From Yarrowia lipolytica (taxonomy: Eukaryota > Ascomycota > Dipodascomycetes > Dipodascales): a DNA stretch of 64,000 bases. The translations under genes were made by a program, and so were the position numbers. Below are positions 1-9,774 of this stretch, piece after piece. Within the stretch, counting starts at the first letter, position 1. Every line of letters begins with the position of its first letter. The stretch is taken from contig NC_090772.1 in the NCBI RefSeq assembly GCF_001761485.1, positions 1,362,501-1,426,500 of the forward strand, given 5' to 3'. The notes under the pieces were generated by a model. That model was not told the DNA's origin. It ran no database searches and worked only from the letters and a program-made list of their open reading frames with translations.

Positions 1-1748
1 GGAGTGAGAATGGGAAAGACCTGGTCAAAGTCCCGTGCGTCGGGATTCTGACTAAGCATCATGCTTTTGTAGAAGAACCCCTTGCTTCTGACCTCGGTTC
101 GTCGCAGCGAAGCCTCCAGCGTATCGTGGGCGTAAAAGAAGCGGTAGACTAGTAGGAAGAACCGCGTGTCGAACAGCAGTGTGGCGAAATGCTCAAACTG
201 CATCACGTGATTCACCCTGAACCACTTGGTCAGCAGCACAATAACGCTGGAAACTGCCTTGAGCGAGATTTCCGAGTTGCGAATGTACTCCAATTGATCT
301 CCATCAAACTCGCCTTCTCCATCCGCGAAAAAGACAATGTTGGCCAGCAGAAACTTGAGAGAGACCGCCACAAACGAGTTGAGATGCTCGAGAGAAGACG
401 AGTAAATGCTTTCAATCTTTTCCAGAGGTGTCGCCTGTGAACAGTCCAGCGATAACTCTCCAATCATCTCGTCGACCGTCAACCAGCCCCGTTCTTGACG
501 CATAAACTCCTTGCGCACCTCCCAGAGCTGTTTGGTGGCCACGTCTGTTCTGACACGGCTACTGAACAGCTCAACAGCCTCCTTGATACTCTCCGGTACC
601 GTGTCTCCGTCATCCGAGGGGAACAGAAACGGAAACGACTGGTTCTTCTGGTACACGGACCGTTTCACCTTTTGTCCTTTGGCTGTAGTCGTTGCTGGAG
701 TCAGAGGAGGAGAAGGAGCGGGTGTCGCAAGGTGCACCTGGGGCGCAGGGAGTTGGGTATTGCTCTGCTGCTCGTTGAGAGGCCGCGGCACGTGAACGAA
801 CGAGGATAGAGACTGTTGCGTGTCAATCTCGGGTGGAATAATCGATTTGGGGGGCACAAAAGATGGATACCGAGCTGTCACGTCCTGCCTGAACGCTTCG
901 TAGTCGATAGGGGACGCCGTAACAATTGGCAGCGCCGGATCCTCCTCGGGAATGTCGTACTTCTGTCGCTGGGCTCTTGATGTGTCTTCCAGGGCTTTTT
1001 GGTCTCCCAATTCGAGCACAAGCACCTTCCACAGCAGTAAATGCAGCTGTTTGAGCGATACCACGTCCTGGCCGCCGTAACGCATGCGCGCGATGGTGGC
1101 AATGAGTTTTGCAGGCAACTCCGAAACCCCAGGCACGGGTTTGTGACGTTCCAGAGATGACAGTGTGATATGGTAGAGGATAGTGAGACATGTGGCGACA
1201 ACGGGGTCGTAGTAGGTGGCCTTGGATGCCACCATGGCCACCAGATCGCCCAGCAAGTCGTCCAGACGGGAGGAGAGGGTGTCAATGACGCGCGTCACCA
1301 CACTTCCGTTAATCAACATATCACTACCGGAATGTAGTCGCTGAATGTGATCTCGGATGCCAATCGAGTCTGCAAACAATCCCTGAGCAATATACAGCAG
1401 ACAGCTGAGCTGAGGAAGACTCAGAGGACCAGGTCCGGTCTTCACCACACATTCCAGGTATCCGTCTGGTCCCAGGCTCTGGGCCACGTCATCACCATCC
1501 CAGGTCCTCAGCCCGCTTTCCACGCCGTCCTTGTAGCTGTACCACTCCTCCAGCTCGTCGACAAACGAGCCTCCCGTCACAGAGTACTCGTAGCAGATGC
1601 GTGGCGTGTCAGTGAACTCCGGCCCTTGGGCTATGCTTTGTGTGCGCGCGTCGAGCTCGCTCTGGAGCTGCGCGTCGGTGATCTGATCCGGCGGTGGCGA
1701 CGAGTCCGACTGCAGCGGCGGAATTCCGTCGGTCACGTCCGGTTCCAT
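1..1748 (-). CDS. FAR11: STRIPAK subunit Far11 / striatin-interacting protein (5' part, cut by window edge)
   Basis: An open frame of 582 codons runs without a stop from the ATG at 1748-1746 to the left edge, so the gene is incomplete here and its C-terminus lies outside. Residues ~38-90 (PEFTDTPRICYEY...DELEEWYSYKDG) and the following helical region match the N1221 domain of STRIP1/2 and fungal Far11. A Pro/Ser/Thr-rich linker (~residues 320-370) is followed by helical repeats including SVYQKNQSFPF and HVMQFEHFATLLFDTRFFLLVYRFFYAHD, typical of the second (DUF3402) half. In the family, Far11/STRIP is a scaffold of the PP2A-striatin (STRIPAK) complex at ER/nuclear or Golgi membranes, acting in pheromone arrest, TORC2 and septation signalling. 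It is divergent from COX16, and two CACGTG boxes lie 75-104 bp upstream. The family call is confident; the exact start is likely because no better upstream ATG was seen. Confidence 0.85.
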   Translation of the reverse strand, partial: MEPDVTDGIPPLQSDSSPPPDQITDAQLQSELDARTQSIAQGPEFTDTPRICYEYSVTGGSFVDELEEWYSYKDGVESGLRTWDGDDVAQSLGPDGYLECVVKTGPGPLSLPQLSCLLYIAQGLFADSIGIRDHIQRLHSGSDMLINGSVVTRVIDTLSSRLDDLLGDLVAMVASKATYYDPVVATCLTILYHITLSSLERHKPVPGVSELPAKLIATIARMRYGGQDVVSLKQLHLLLWKVLVLELGDQKALEDTSRAQRQKYDIPEEDPALPIVTASPIDYEAFRQDVTARYPSFVPPKSIIPPEIDTQQSLSSFVHVPRPLNEQQSNTQLPAPQVHLATPAPSPPLTPATTTAKGQKVKRSVYQKNQSFPFLFPSDDGDTVPESIKEAVELFSSRVRTDVATKQLWEVRKEFMRQERGWLTVDEMIGELSLDCSQATPLEKIESIYSSSLEHLNSFVAVSLKFLLANIVFFADGEGEFDGDQLEYIRNSEISLKAVSSVIVLLTKWFRVNHVMQFEHFATLLFDTRFFLLVYRFFYAHDTLEASLRRTEVRSKGFFYKSMMLSQNPDARDFDQVFPILT

Positions 1749-1822
1749 GATGGGTGTGATGCAAGAGTAGAGGTGCGAGTTTTGCGGATGCAGGTGTTGC
1801 GAGGGTCGCGGGGGTGGAGGGT

Positions 1823-1852
1823 CACGTGAGCAATGGGGGGACGTGACACGTG
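1823..1852. promoter_or_regulatory. Pair of CACGTG E-boxes
   Basis: CACGTG occurs at 1823-1828 and 1847-1852, 24 bp apart, just upstream of the FAR11 start. CACGTG is the core site of Cbf1-type bHLH factors; binding here is inferred only. Confidence 0.4.
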
Positions 1853-2711
1853 ATTGGGGTCGGGTAAAAGTGCCGCTGTGTGTCGATTGGCGGTTTCACG
1901 GGGTCACGAGGCCGTTTGCGTCGTCCGAATGGTGTCACTGAAAGGTGTTGTGATCTCGTTGTTATTACTGCATACTGCTGATTGATAAGGTTGACTGATG
2001 TGGGGGAGATGTGAGAGAGTGAGCAGATGAGGGGGTTGGGGATGAGCAGGATGGTAGAAAGCAGGTTTGAAAGACGGAGAAAGTATGAAATAACCGGTGT
2101 GAGTCTTTTCCGCGTCTCAATCGGCCTTCGGGAAACGTCAGGGACCTTTTTTCGCGGTTTGGGGAGTGCAAGTGTCAAAAGGTGTCAAGATCACCGCGAC
2201 TTTGTATGATATGGGGTAGAGTTTTGTACGTTAAACGGATTCAGCAGGGGTTTATTTGTGTATTTGGACTTTTCTCCTTCTTTTTTTGGTGCTTGAAAGG
2301 CCTTTGGAAGTGGATGTATTTATTGTGTTGTATAATATGTTTCATGGGGAATCGAACTTGGGACGTAAGTTTTTCAGTATAATTTTTTTCTTTTTTTCTT
2401 TTCCTTATTTTCTTATGAAGTCAACTACCACCCCAAGTAACATTGTTGGAGAGTAGTGAGACTAAAAGAGCCCAGAAGAAGTCTGATAACAGGACAAATA
2501 CGGTACTTGAAAGGCGGGGATTTTTAGGAGACATTCTCGCACCGCAAGAAATCCCCCTCGACCTATATAAACCGTCGTCAAACCACTCTGCGACCGCGTT
2601 TCAACCATCTCTTCGGTTCGCCTCCAAACTCTAAGTTCACAGCAAGATCATATATATTTTTATTTTTAACCACCGCCTTTTCCTGTCATCTCACCTCACA
2701 CACCTCCAGAC
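1853..2711. promoter_or_regulatory. FAR11-COX16 divergent intergenic region
   Basis: This is non-coding DNA between two divergent starts. A TATA-like TATATAA lies at 2564-2570, about 140 bp before the COX16 ATG, and is followed by a pyrimidine-rich leader. A T-rich run sits at ~2381-2410. No further gene was recognised. Confidence 0.5.
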
Positions 2712-3068
2712 ATGCTCGAACAGAACAAATTCAAGACGAAAAAACAGCAGCAGGCATGGAACAAGACGCTGGCCGGACGGTACTACAACGCCATGGTCAA
2801 GCGGCCCTTTTTGTTTTTCGGACTGCCGTTTCTGACCACCATCTACGCCGCATCGGTGTACTTTGCTGAGTTCACCGCCTACAGATACGAGATCCAGGAC
2901 GGCAAGGTCAAGGCGCTGTCCGAGGAGGAGGCGCTGAAGCTGGACAGGGGTCGCCGAAAGGTGGACATGAAGGAGGAGTTTTACCGTCTGCAGCAGCTCG
3001 GTAAGCAGGACGACTGGGAGCAGGTCCGAGTGCCTCGAATGAAGGGGGAGAGTGACAATGTTTTTTAA
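2712..3068 (+). CDS. COX16: Cytochrome c oxidase assembly protein Cox16
   Basis: This is a 118-residue protein matching the small COX16 family. A basic N-terminus (residues 1-30) precedes one membrane segment at ~32-52 (FLFFGLPFLTTIYAASVYFAEF). The family signature FAEFTAYRYEIQD follows at ~51-63, then a charged tail. Cox16 is an inner-membrane mitochondrial protein that helps insert and mature Cox1 and Cox2 during complex IV assembly. The start is the only ATG in frame before the membrane segment and follows the TATA-like element at 2564 by about 140 bp. No intron is seen. The length is typical for fungal members. Confidence 0.9.
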   Translation: MLEQNKFKTKKQQQAWNKTLAGRYYNAMVKRPFLFFGLPFLTTIYAASVYFAEFTAYRYEIQDGKVKALSEEEALKLDRGRRKVDMKEEFYRLQQLGKQDDWEQVRVPRMKGESDNVF

Positions 3069-4000
3069 CGGGAATGAGGCCATGGACTGTCATGAATTGT
3101 CATGAATTGTCATGGATTGTCATTCCACCTCTCCACTCAGCCAAACGGCGCCAAACGTGGTATCGAACCGATTTTTGCGATCCCAGCACCGCGCCGCCTG
3201 CGATATTTATTTGTATATATTGAATACTACTGAATGCTTGTATGTGGCGGCTGGCGTAATTGTCGATTGACCCAGTACTCTCTGATTATCACTGAACGTC
3301 TCCAGGACTCACAGATGGTCTTTGGCAGATCAGAACAGGAGGCTCGCGTAACATGGCTGGAGACAGATCACGGCAAGAGCGGCTTGGAGGCACTGTGGAC
3401 ACTGGCTCGAAAGGCGATCACAGCGAAATGCTGACCGACTATAGAACGCGTGCAACTACAACTCACTCATTCGGCTACTCATTCTGCTGGAGAAGTCTTG
3501 ACCTTGTGATTGTCCCAGGCTCACGCTGACTGCGTGTCTAGACCATTGAATGGCCACTTTAAGAGGAGTAAGAAGACTACGACGAACTCAATGGCGCTTC
3601 GGTTTCTCACTGAGAGTTATATCTTCATTCTACCGTCTTCTGAGTAGACTGCAAGTTCAACTGTCTCTCCAACCAATCAATGCCCTTTTGCAGAATTAGT
3701 TGACATCTAGAAACAGTCTCTTGGCCCATGAATCACTCCGTTTGATGCAAACATGAGGCAGCTACATATTGTCGCATTTCAGCGCTCTTCAGCGCATTTC
3801 GGCGCCCTAATCACGGATGAATGTGGACAAGTCGACGAGAAAACGCCCATCGTGGACGTTGGCTTGGAAAAACATGGACTACAACGACGGGACGACGGCT
3901 TTTTCGTAATGGAACAGTCCCCAACCCTCATAAACAGCGGTAGTCTCTGTCACATTGTTCCCGTCTTCTTTTGCCTGCTTCCTGGCATCTTTGGGGGTCT
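3069..4000. other. Intergenic, no gene recognised
   Basis: Just past the COX16 stop there are three near-identical 11-bp copies of TGTCATGAAT/TGTCATGGAT (about 3088-3122). The rest has only short open frames without recognisable domains or codon bias. Confidence 0.4.
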
Positions 4001-4006
4001 GCTGTC

Positions 4007-5190
4007 CTAAAACTCCGGGACCCAAGCCTCCATCCTCAACCCCTGTCTACCTGCCCTCTGACCTCGTGTTTTTTTTGGGGAATCTCTTGAACGTTGCCTT
4101 TTGGTAGAGCTGTACTCAGCTTTGAAGTTGTCATACTCCGGAACTCGGTGCCAGTCTTGTGGTACCTGGAGTTGTCTAGGGTGGTTCAATCTCCACGTCT
4201 GCCGTCTACACAAGATCGATGAGGGCTTCCTGGCAGTGTCAAATTGAGATTGAGTATGGTAACAAGCATTATGGGCCATATCAGGATGTAATCCTCTTCT
4301 TTGCGAGTCTTTGGGCCTTTTCCAGTTGCCGCTGGCATATCTGTATCGCTTGAGGGGTGAGCTCAAGTCTATCACAGTCTGTGCAAGCAGTACAATTCAA
4401 ACACCAGAAGCGATTATGTATGCCTCAGATGAGTGTCTGCCCCATGAAATGTCACGACAAACCTTTCTTACCTTTCTCCGCTCCAAACTGATACCTTCAC
4501 GGCTCTTTCTTCTTCGATCACGGAAGGTGCTCAGGAGCGAGTCCTCTTCTGCGACGACAGTCGATGGACCGACGAAACTCGCTGGATCGACGAGACTGTT
4601 GGTGAAGTAGGACGATCTTTGTCCATGTTGAGCCACGAGGCTGATGTGGAGGAGGGAGTTGAGGAGGACGGTGATGGGAACGCTGCAACCGAGCGAATGC
4701 GTCCTCGCTTTGGTGGTGTATACGTGCTCCTGGCGTTGTCTCGCGATGAGTGTTCCTGCTCCTGAACATGCTGCTGGAGAGGATGATGATGACGACGAAC
4801 GATAACTACTCTGACCCGGCGACGACTCTGATCCGACGACGACTCTGATCCGACGACGACTCTGCGTGAGCGAATGACCCTGGTGGACATCTCGGTATGG
4901 GGATTATGGACGGCCCTGGTCAAGCCTTCGCTTTCAAGAGTGGAAGCTCCACGATCCAAACACTTGTAGCACTTTTGAAAACCATGAGATACCTTGACAC
5001 TTACTGCAGATTCTGTCTCTTCGGTACTGTACCAGAACATCCCGAGATTTGCCGACTGCATAACTGGAAGAGTCGGAAAGTTGATACCAGAATTGCAAGG
5101 TGTATAGCTGTGAATCATTACAATCAAAAAAGCACCTTTGCTGACAGAGACCAGATACAGCACAGTTGTACGACAGAGGATCATGAACAC
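4007..5190 (-). pseudogene. Broken coding relic, family unknown
   Basis: Several short minus-strand frames overlap or abut here (about 4007-4375, 4397-4636 and 4531-5190) and together look like an eroded protein-coding region. Visible pieces include a Cys-rich stretch near 4340-4420 (CLNCTACTDCD, then a helix-like LEKAQRLAKK) and KCYKCLDRG near 4960. This resembles zinc-knuckle or zinc-finger debris, possibly from a mobile element, but the family cannot be named from sequence alone. The longest frame (219 residues) is low-complexity Ser/Arg-rich over much of its length and may be chance. A 17-bp tandem repeat sits inside it at 4820-4865. Confidence 0.25.
4820..4865. repeat. 17-bp minisatellite, ~3 units
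   Basis: The unit CGACGACGACTCTGATC is repeated about three times with small differences. It gives the Arg/Ser-rich low-complexity translation in the overlapping frame. Confidence 0.7.
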
Positions 5191-5340
5191 TAGGCTACGA
5201 TGAAGACGCTATGCTACGACGACACTAGGATACGATGAAGAGCTGGTTACCGCAATGATGGGACATTCTTGCAACCTAGCTGATACTTCTCTCACCAATA
5301 ACGATGCTGACGATTCGCAGATGGATAGATACTTCTGAAG

Positions 5341-5409
5341 CAGACTGAGGAGGTTGCGATGGCGTGGGAATACGAGGATGAGTACGACTGCAATGATGAA
5401 CATGTTTAG
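5341..5409 (+). pseudogene. Short coding remnant (MAWEY motif), copy A
   Basis: A short frame ends MAWEYEDEYDCNDEHV before a stop at ~5409. The same DNA (about 48 bp, well conserved, with weaker similarity 5' of it) occurs inverted at ~11845-11905, where it encodes MAWEYGDEYNCD. Two diverged copies that keep the same reading frame suggest a once-coding dispersed element or gene-family fragment. Its identity is not known. Confidence 0.35.
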
Positions 5410-5554
5410 GAAACACTACTTGTGCTACAAGTACTTGAAAAGTACAGTACATACTGTTCTTCCAATCTTTGTATGTGAGTGCCGAGTGGTGTAGTTGGTG
5501 AGAGTCAGTCGGAAGTGATTTGGCAAAAGAGGTACTGTGGTTGTAGTTGTAGTT

Positions 5555-5599
5555 GAACTTGAACTTGAACTTGAACTTGAACTTGAACTTGAACTTGAA
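5555..5599. repeat. (GAACTT)7 hexanucleotide microsatellite
   Basis: Seven perfect GAACTT units run from 5555 to 5596, flanked by imperfect GTAGTT and CTTGCA units. The array lies in non-coding DNA between the MAWEY remnant and the LTR-like repeat. Confidence 0.85.
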
Positions 5600-5740
5600 T
5601 CTATACTTGCACTTGCACGTGTAATACCAGACTACTTCCGTGTTCAACTGTGTAAATAATAATCCTATGAATATATAGAAATTTATTGAATTGATGAGAA
5701 GCACTGCATGTGTGGTTTTACGACAAGGTGTTTTTTGAAG

Positions 5741-5960
5741 ATACCTGGTAGGGTACCACAGGCCAGTTCCTCACAATGATGAGAGGAACCTGTCGTAAAA
5801 AAGATGTCCATCCTGTAGAGAGTTTTATTCACTGATCTAGTCTCGTTCTGGCGTCACGCCCTTCAGACGACACGCCCGTGCCACACCCCTCTGGTGTCCC
5901 TAGAAGTGAGTAAGTGGTTACGTTAACTACATCTAATCCATAACACTCATCATCTTCAAT
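5741..5960 (+). mobile_element. Dispersed LTR-like repeat, copy A (likely solo-LTR fossil)
   Basis: This ~220-bp stretch is related to 11379-11655 in the same orientation. Shared blocks in the same order are ATACCTGG, TTCCTCACA-ATGATGAGA, GAGGAA, GATGTCCATCCTGTAGA, TTTTAT-CACTGATCTAG, GTGTCCCTAGAAG and CATCTTCAATATAT. The size, dispersed nature and lack of coding content fit a solo LTR of a fungal LTR retrotransposon; the family is not assigned. Divergence between the copies suggests an old insertion. The exact ends are uncertain. Confidence 0.5.
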
Positions 5961-6361
5961 ATATTTTCTGTCTATTCGGACTGTTTTCGTGTGTTTCCTC
6001 TAGCTCCCGGACCTGGTTCTGATCCCATGCACCATCACCTCGGTGACTCACGGTGACTCGCAGGACTCAGCCGACGACGGGTCGTTCCAGGTCACGTGAG
6101 CATGCTAACAGTCACGGAGAATATGGGTTGGGGGTTGACATTTCGGGTGGTTCTTTTTCCTTTTTTCTTTTTCTTTCTTTTGTAATTTTCGCCCGCATTT
6201 TATTTATTTTTATATTTATTTTATTCATTAATTTAATTTAATTTAATTTTTTTTTTTTCTTTTTTTTTTTCACCGCCGAACAAACGCCGAACAAAACCTT
6301 CGGCCTCATACTCAACTAAATCCAAGTAAAATCCCAACCAATTTCTTAACCCTTCTTTAGA
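5961..6361. other. Intergenic, T-rich low-complexity DNA
   Basis: A long T/TTTA-rich stretch at ~6145-6275 includes four (TTTAA) units followed by a T run. A similar (AATTT)n-T-run block occurs at ~59605-59635. No gene is seen. Confidence 0.5.
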
Positions 6362-6377
6362 TGACTCAATTGAGTCA
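6362..6377. promoter_or_regulatory. Perfect palindrome of two TGACTCA boxes
   Basis: TGACTCAATTGAGTCA is a 16-bp perfect inverted repeat carrying two bZIP (Gcn4/AP-1 type) sites back to back, 112 bp before the MFS transporter ATG and 67 bp before its TATA box. The placement is right for an upstream activating site; the binding factor is inferred. Confidence 0.55.
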
Positions 6378-6444
6378 CCCGCCCATGCACGTTTGGAAAA
6401 CTCTGTTGAACCCAACAACTGACATGAAAAGATTTCCACCACGA

Positions 6445-6451
6445 TATAAAA
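6445..6451 (+). promoter_or_regulatory. TATA box of MFS transporter gene
   Basis: TATAAAA lies 38 bp upstream of the ATG at 6489, a short leader. Confidence 0.55.
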
Positions 6452-6488
6452 GCCCCCAGAGACCCGCTAGCCGCTCCCAAAGACATTC

Positions 6489-8057
6489 ATGATGAATTAC
6501 GCGCGCGACAACGACTACTGCGAGTCCGCCGACGGGCAAATCGGCTCGTCGGACTCAAATGAGGTGTCTGAGATGGGTCACAAGAAGGAACTTGAACAGG
6601 TCTTTTCTACCGCCACAGCATTCGATCTCGAGTCAGAAGACACGCAGAAAGAGCTGGACCGCATCTATCGCAAACTGGACCGTCGAATCATCCCGCCTCT
6701 GTGGATCCTGTACTTTCTGACGTCATTCGGAAGCAGTGCTTACGGAGTGGCGCTGACCATGAACATGGACAAGGGCCATTCGCTGTCTCAGACCCTGAAT
6801 CTGTCGGCCCACCAGCTCTCGGTTGCCTCCGCTCTCTATTATGTCGGTTACATTGTCTTTGATGTGCCCATCAATCTGGTGATGACCAAAGTGGCCCCCC
6901 ATGCGTGGTTATCTCGTATCGTCATTTCCGTGGGCGTTGTTTACGCATGTTATGCGGCTCTGAACAATGCCGGTGGCGTCATTGCCATCCGTCTCATTTC
7001 GGGCATCTGTGGAGCCGGCACTTGGCCCGGACTGGCCTACTATGTGTCGTTGTGGTATCCTGCTCACCGGACCGCGCGACGTATCGGCTACTATTTCACC
7101 GCTGCCCAGGTGTCTGCCGCCACCGCGGGTCTGTTTTCCGCCGCGTTCCAGACCATTGACGGCAACCGTGGCCTCAAGGGCTTCCAATGGTTCTTTCTCG
7201 TCTACGGAGTGTTCACCGTCACTCTAGGAGTCTCCCTACTGTGGTGGTTGCCAGGCCGACCGTCGGAGTTCAACGATCTCTACGACGAGTCCCATAAGAT
7301 TGACCAGTTGGCCAAGACGTCGGTTCTCAAGTCCCTGCTCAACGGCACCTTCTCCAAACACCCGCTTTCTCCGCTCGAACAACAGTTGCACGCCGCCGAC
7401 ATGTCTCAACGGTACCTCAACGTGGCCTGGACTCTCAAGGACCTGCTGAGAGTGTTTATGGACATCCGAATCTGGCCGCTGGTCATTATGTACTTTGGAG
7501 TGGTCGGAACCGGCTACGGTATTGTGGTGGCCGGTACCTCTATCATCAAGTCCACCAACGAGTCTCTGACCCCCATTCAACTGTCTCTGCTTTTCTGTCC
7601 CATCTGGGTGTGCGATCTTCTCGCCATTCTTGCAATCACTCCGCTCTCTGACCGCTACAAGAACCGGCCGCTGTTTTTCTGCGCGTCTACAGTGGTCATT
7701 ATTGTTGGAATGGTCGTCAACACCTATGCGCCTGGGTCGTGGCCCCGATATGTGGGACTACTTATCACCGGACTCGGTCTGGGCCCCACAGTGCCCATCT
7801 GCATGACCTGGGCGGCTGAGATCTTCATGCCCAAGTACCAGGACGTCGGGGTCGCCGCCACTTCGGCTCTAGTTTCTGGCCTGGGAAATCTCGGCAGTGT
7901 CGTCACCACCTACGCACTGTACAAAGGCTGGAGTGACGATGTGGACCGGGGCTTCAAGTACTCCAATATGACCGTTGTTGGCATTTTGGGTGCGTCGATT
8001 ATTGCCGCTTTGCTCCTGGGCTACACTGAGAGGAGACGGTTGCGTGGCCAGCAATGA
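6489..8057 (+). CDS. MFS transporter, anion:cation symporter (allantoate/sulfonate permease-like)
   Basis: This 522-residue major facilitator protein belongs to the ACS family (Dal5/Tna1/Soa1 type). The acidic cytosolic N-tail (~1-62) precedes helix 1 (PPLWILYFLTSFGSSAYGVAL). The family traits ALYYVGYIVFDVPINLVM (helix 2) and RLISGICGAGTWPGLAYYVSLWYPAHRTARRIGYYF (helices 4-5 and loop) are present. About twelve hydrophobic segments are separated by a central cytosolic loop (~255-320). It presumably imports an organic anion with protons across the plasma membrane. The overall look is closest to yeast Soa1-like (inorganic sulfur/sulfonate) permeases, but the substrate cannot be read from sequence. 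Two tandem ATGs start the frame. An inverted TGACTCA pair and a TATA box lie upstream. Confidence 0.85.
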   Translation: MMNYARDNDYCESADGQIGSSDSNEVSEMGHKKELEQVFSTATAFDLESEDTQKELDRIYRKLDRRIIPPLWILYFLTSFGSSAYGVALTMNMDKGHSLSQTLNLSAHQLSVASALYYVGYIVFDVPINLVMTKVAPHAWLSRIVISVGVVYACYAALNNAGGVIAIRLISGICGAGTWPGLAYYVSLWYPAHRTARRIGYYFTAAQVSAATAGLFSAAFQTIDGNRGLKGFQWFFLVYGVFTVTLGVSLLWWLPGRPSEFNDLYDESHKIDQLAKTSVLKSLLNGTFSKHPLSPLEQQLHAADMSQRYLNVAWTLKDLLRVFMDIRIWPLVIMYFGVVGTGYGIVVAGTSIIKSTNESLTPIQLSLLFCPIWVCDLLAILAITPLSDRYKNRPLFFCASTVVIIVGMVVNTYAPGSWPRYVGLLITGLGLGPTVPICMTWAAEIFMPKYQDVGVAATSALVSGLGNLGSVVTTYALYKGWSDDVDRGFKYSNMTVVGILGASIIAALLLGYTERRRLRGQQ

Positions 8058-8939
8058 GCGCGACTTGGTAGTGTTTGAATTGGAGCTGTGAAGTTGGCTA
8101 CGGCGCCCACCAACTCGCTACGAATAATGATTTATGATATAATGATAATGAGCTATGCTGAGTGAATCGTGGAGGAATGACGTATACTCTACAACGCACC
8201 GAATGGTGACAAACGACAGAAACTAAATCCGAGACTACGGTCAAATCCCGTGGCTACTTGCGTTAGTTTTGCCCCATGGTGAACCTCGAAAGCATGCGAG
8301 ACTTTTGAGAGTATAAGAAAAGATGGAGACAAGTTTGTATGAGCCAAGTGGGTTAGAATTGTCTAATAAGACAGAGTCTGTTGGAAGTGCGCTGATCGGC
8401 CATTGTTCACGGAGTTGCAGTGGATTTGTTGGTTTTCGGTGGTACCCAAGACTCAGCACTGATTATAGAAACAAAGGTGTTATCTGAGGAGATATAAACG
8501 ATCATCATGGAGCCGATTTGACCTGAAATCCATTCGCGCCATTTTCGAGTGAGTCGGGGTCACTCTTTCCTGTCCTCAGTGTGAAATGATGAAGAGGGAT
8601 GGATGGAGTAGTCGACGATACGACTTTCATTCGCCCCATCGAGCCAATATCAACGAGTTGGGATGTAGTCTCCAATGGCGATACAGGCTCGATTAAACGA
8701 GTCGACAAAACTTGTGGCCAACCACATTCACACCGATTCTGAACAGTTACGTAAGAATATAGAGACTGTTGGCCCCGATGAGACATTTCACTAATCCCAG
8801 ACTGAAAGAATCGAATTTTTTGCCCAGAAACCACTGTTGGCTACAGTCTTTTAGGGGATCATTCATGTGCCAGTATTGTAGAAGGAGTACGCTTTTTTTT
8901 GTACTTTTGTGACCATTGAATCTTTCATGAAACCAGCGT

Positions 8940-9020
8940 TCTCAAACTCAGTTAAAATTGTCATTGTTTCCGTGATAATTTATATATTTATCTCAAACTC
9001 TGTTAAAATTGTCATTATTT
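8940..9020. repeat. 30-bp direct repeat, 51-bp period
   Basis: The block TCTCAAACTC-GTTAAAATTGTCATT-TTT occurs at 8940-8969 and 8991-9020 with two differences. The 21-bp spacer is AT-rich. Confidence 0.7.
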
Positions 9021-9510
9021 ATTTACTTGAAAACATAACGTTCATTCCAAATCTAGTAAAATACCAATTATATATAGTTGGGATTAAACAGAAATAAAAA
9101 GCCATCCAGTCCCGTCAACAGTACAGATTTGAGGGAAAAAGGTTGAAAAGTACTTTCTGCAACGGATTTCAAGTATCCAACAAAAATATGAAACACAATA
9201 TATGAAAAAATGGGCCATTTGGAGACTCCTCAAAACCCCACCCTCTGCCGTGCGGCTCGAAATAATCACCGAACTTTGAATGGGAAATTGATAAGTAATA
9301 TGGAAGTAGAGATCAAGTAATAGGTGGACTTTTGGTTGACATTTTTAAGACACTTCCTTTTCAATCTGAAATCCGTTCTCCAATACCTCAAATGTGCCCA
9401 GCACTCATTCCTCATATATCGGTTATAACGGTCTTCTTGTAGATCTCCAGTACAGTACTAGTCTTGTAGCTCTCTTTCATTACAGCCCTTGGCTTGTAGA
9501 TCTCTCTTCC

Positions 9511-9560
9511 ACTACACCTACACCTACAATATACACCTACACTTACACCGACACCTACAA
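9511..9560. repeat. CTACAC-type microsatellite
   Basis: Imperfect ACCTAC hexamers occur about eight times in 50 bp, in non-coding DNA. Confidence 0.6.
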
Positions 9561-9774
9561 ATACGCACGTCTTTCTATTGAGCTACGACCGCTATATATG
9601 AGCCAGAACCGGAATCTGGCCCGTGTTAGTGTTGGAACTGTGAGCTGGAACCGTGAGCTGGAACTGTGAGCCGTCCGAACAGTCACCATGGCCGTAGAAC
9701 ATGTATGACGCATTCGCGGCCAAATCACCTGCCAGTGATCAGTAACCTACCAGATTCCGCATGTCTAGATGTGC

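Larger units (their letters stand above)
8058..9774. other. Intergenic, no gene recognised
   Basis: This is the converging interval between the MFS gene and the small minus-strand gene. Contents are a 30-bp direct repeat (8940-8969 and 8991-9020), AT-rich DNA around 8980-9090, and a (CTACAC)-type microsatellite at 9511-9560. Open frames of up to 109 codons lack domains. Confidence 0.4.
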
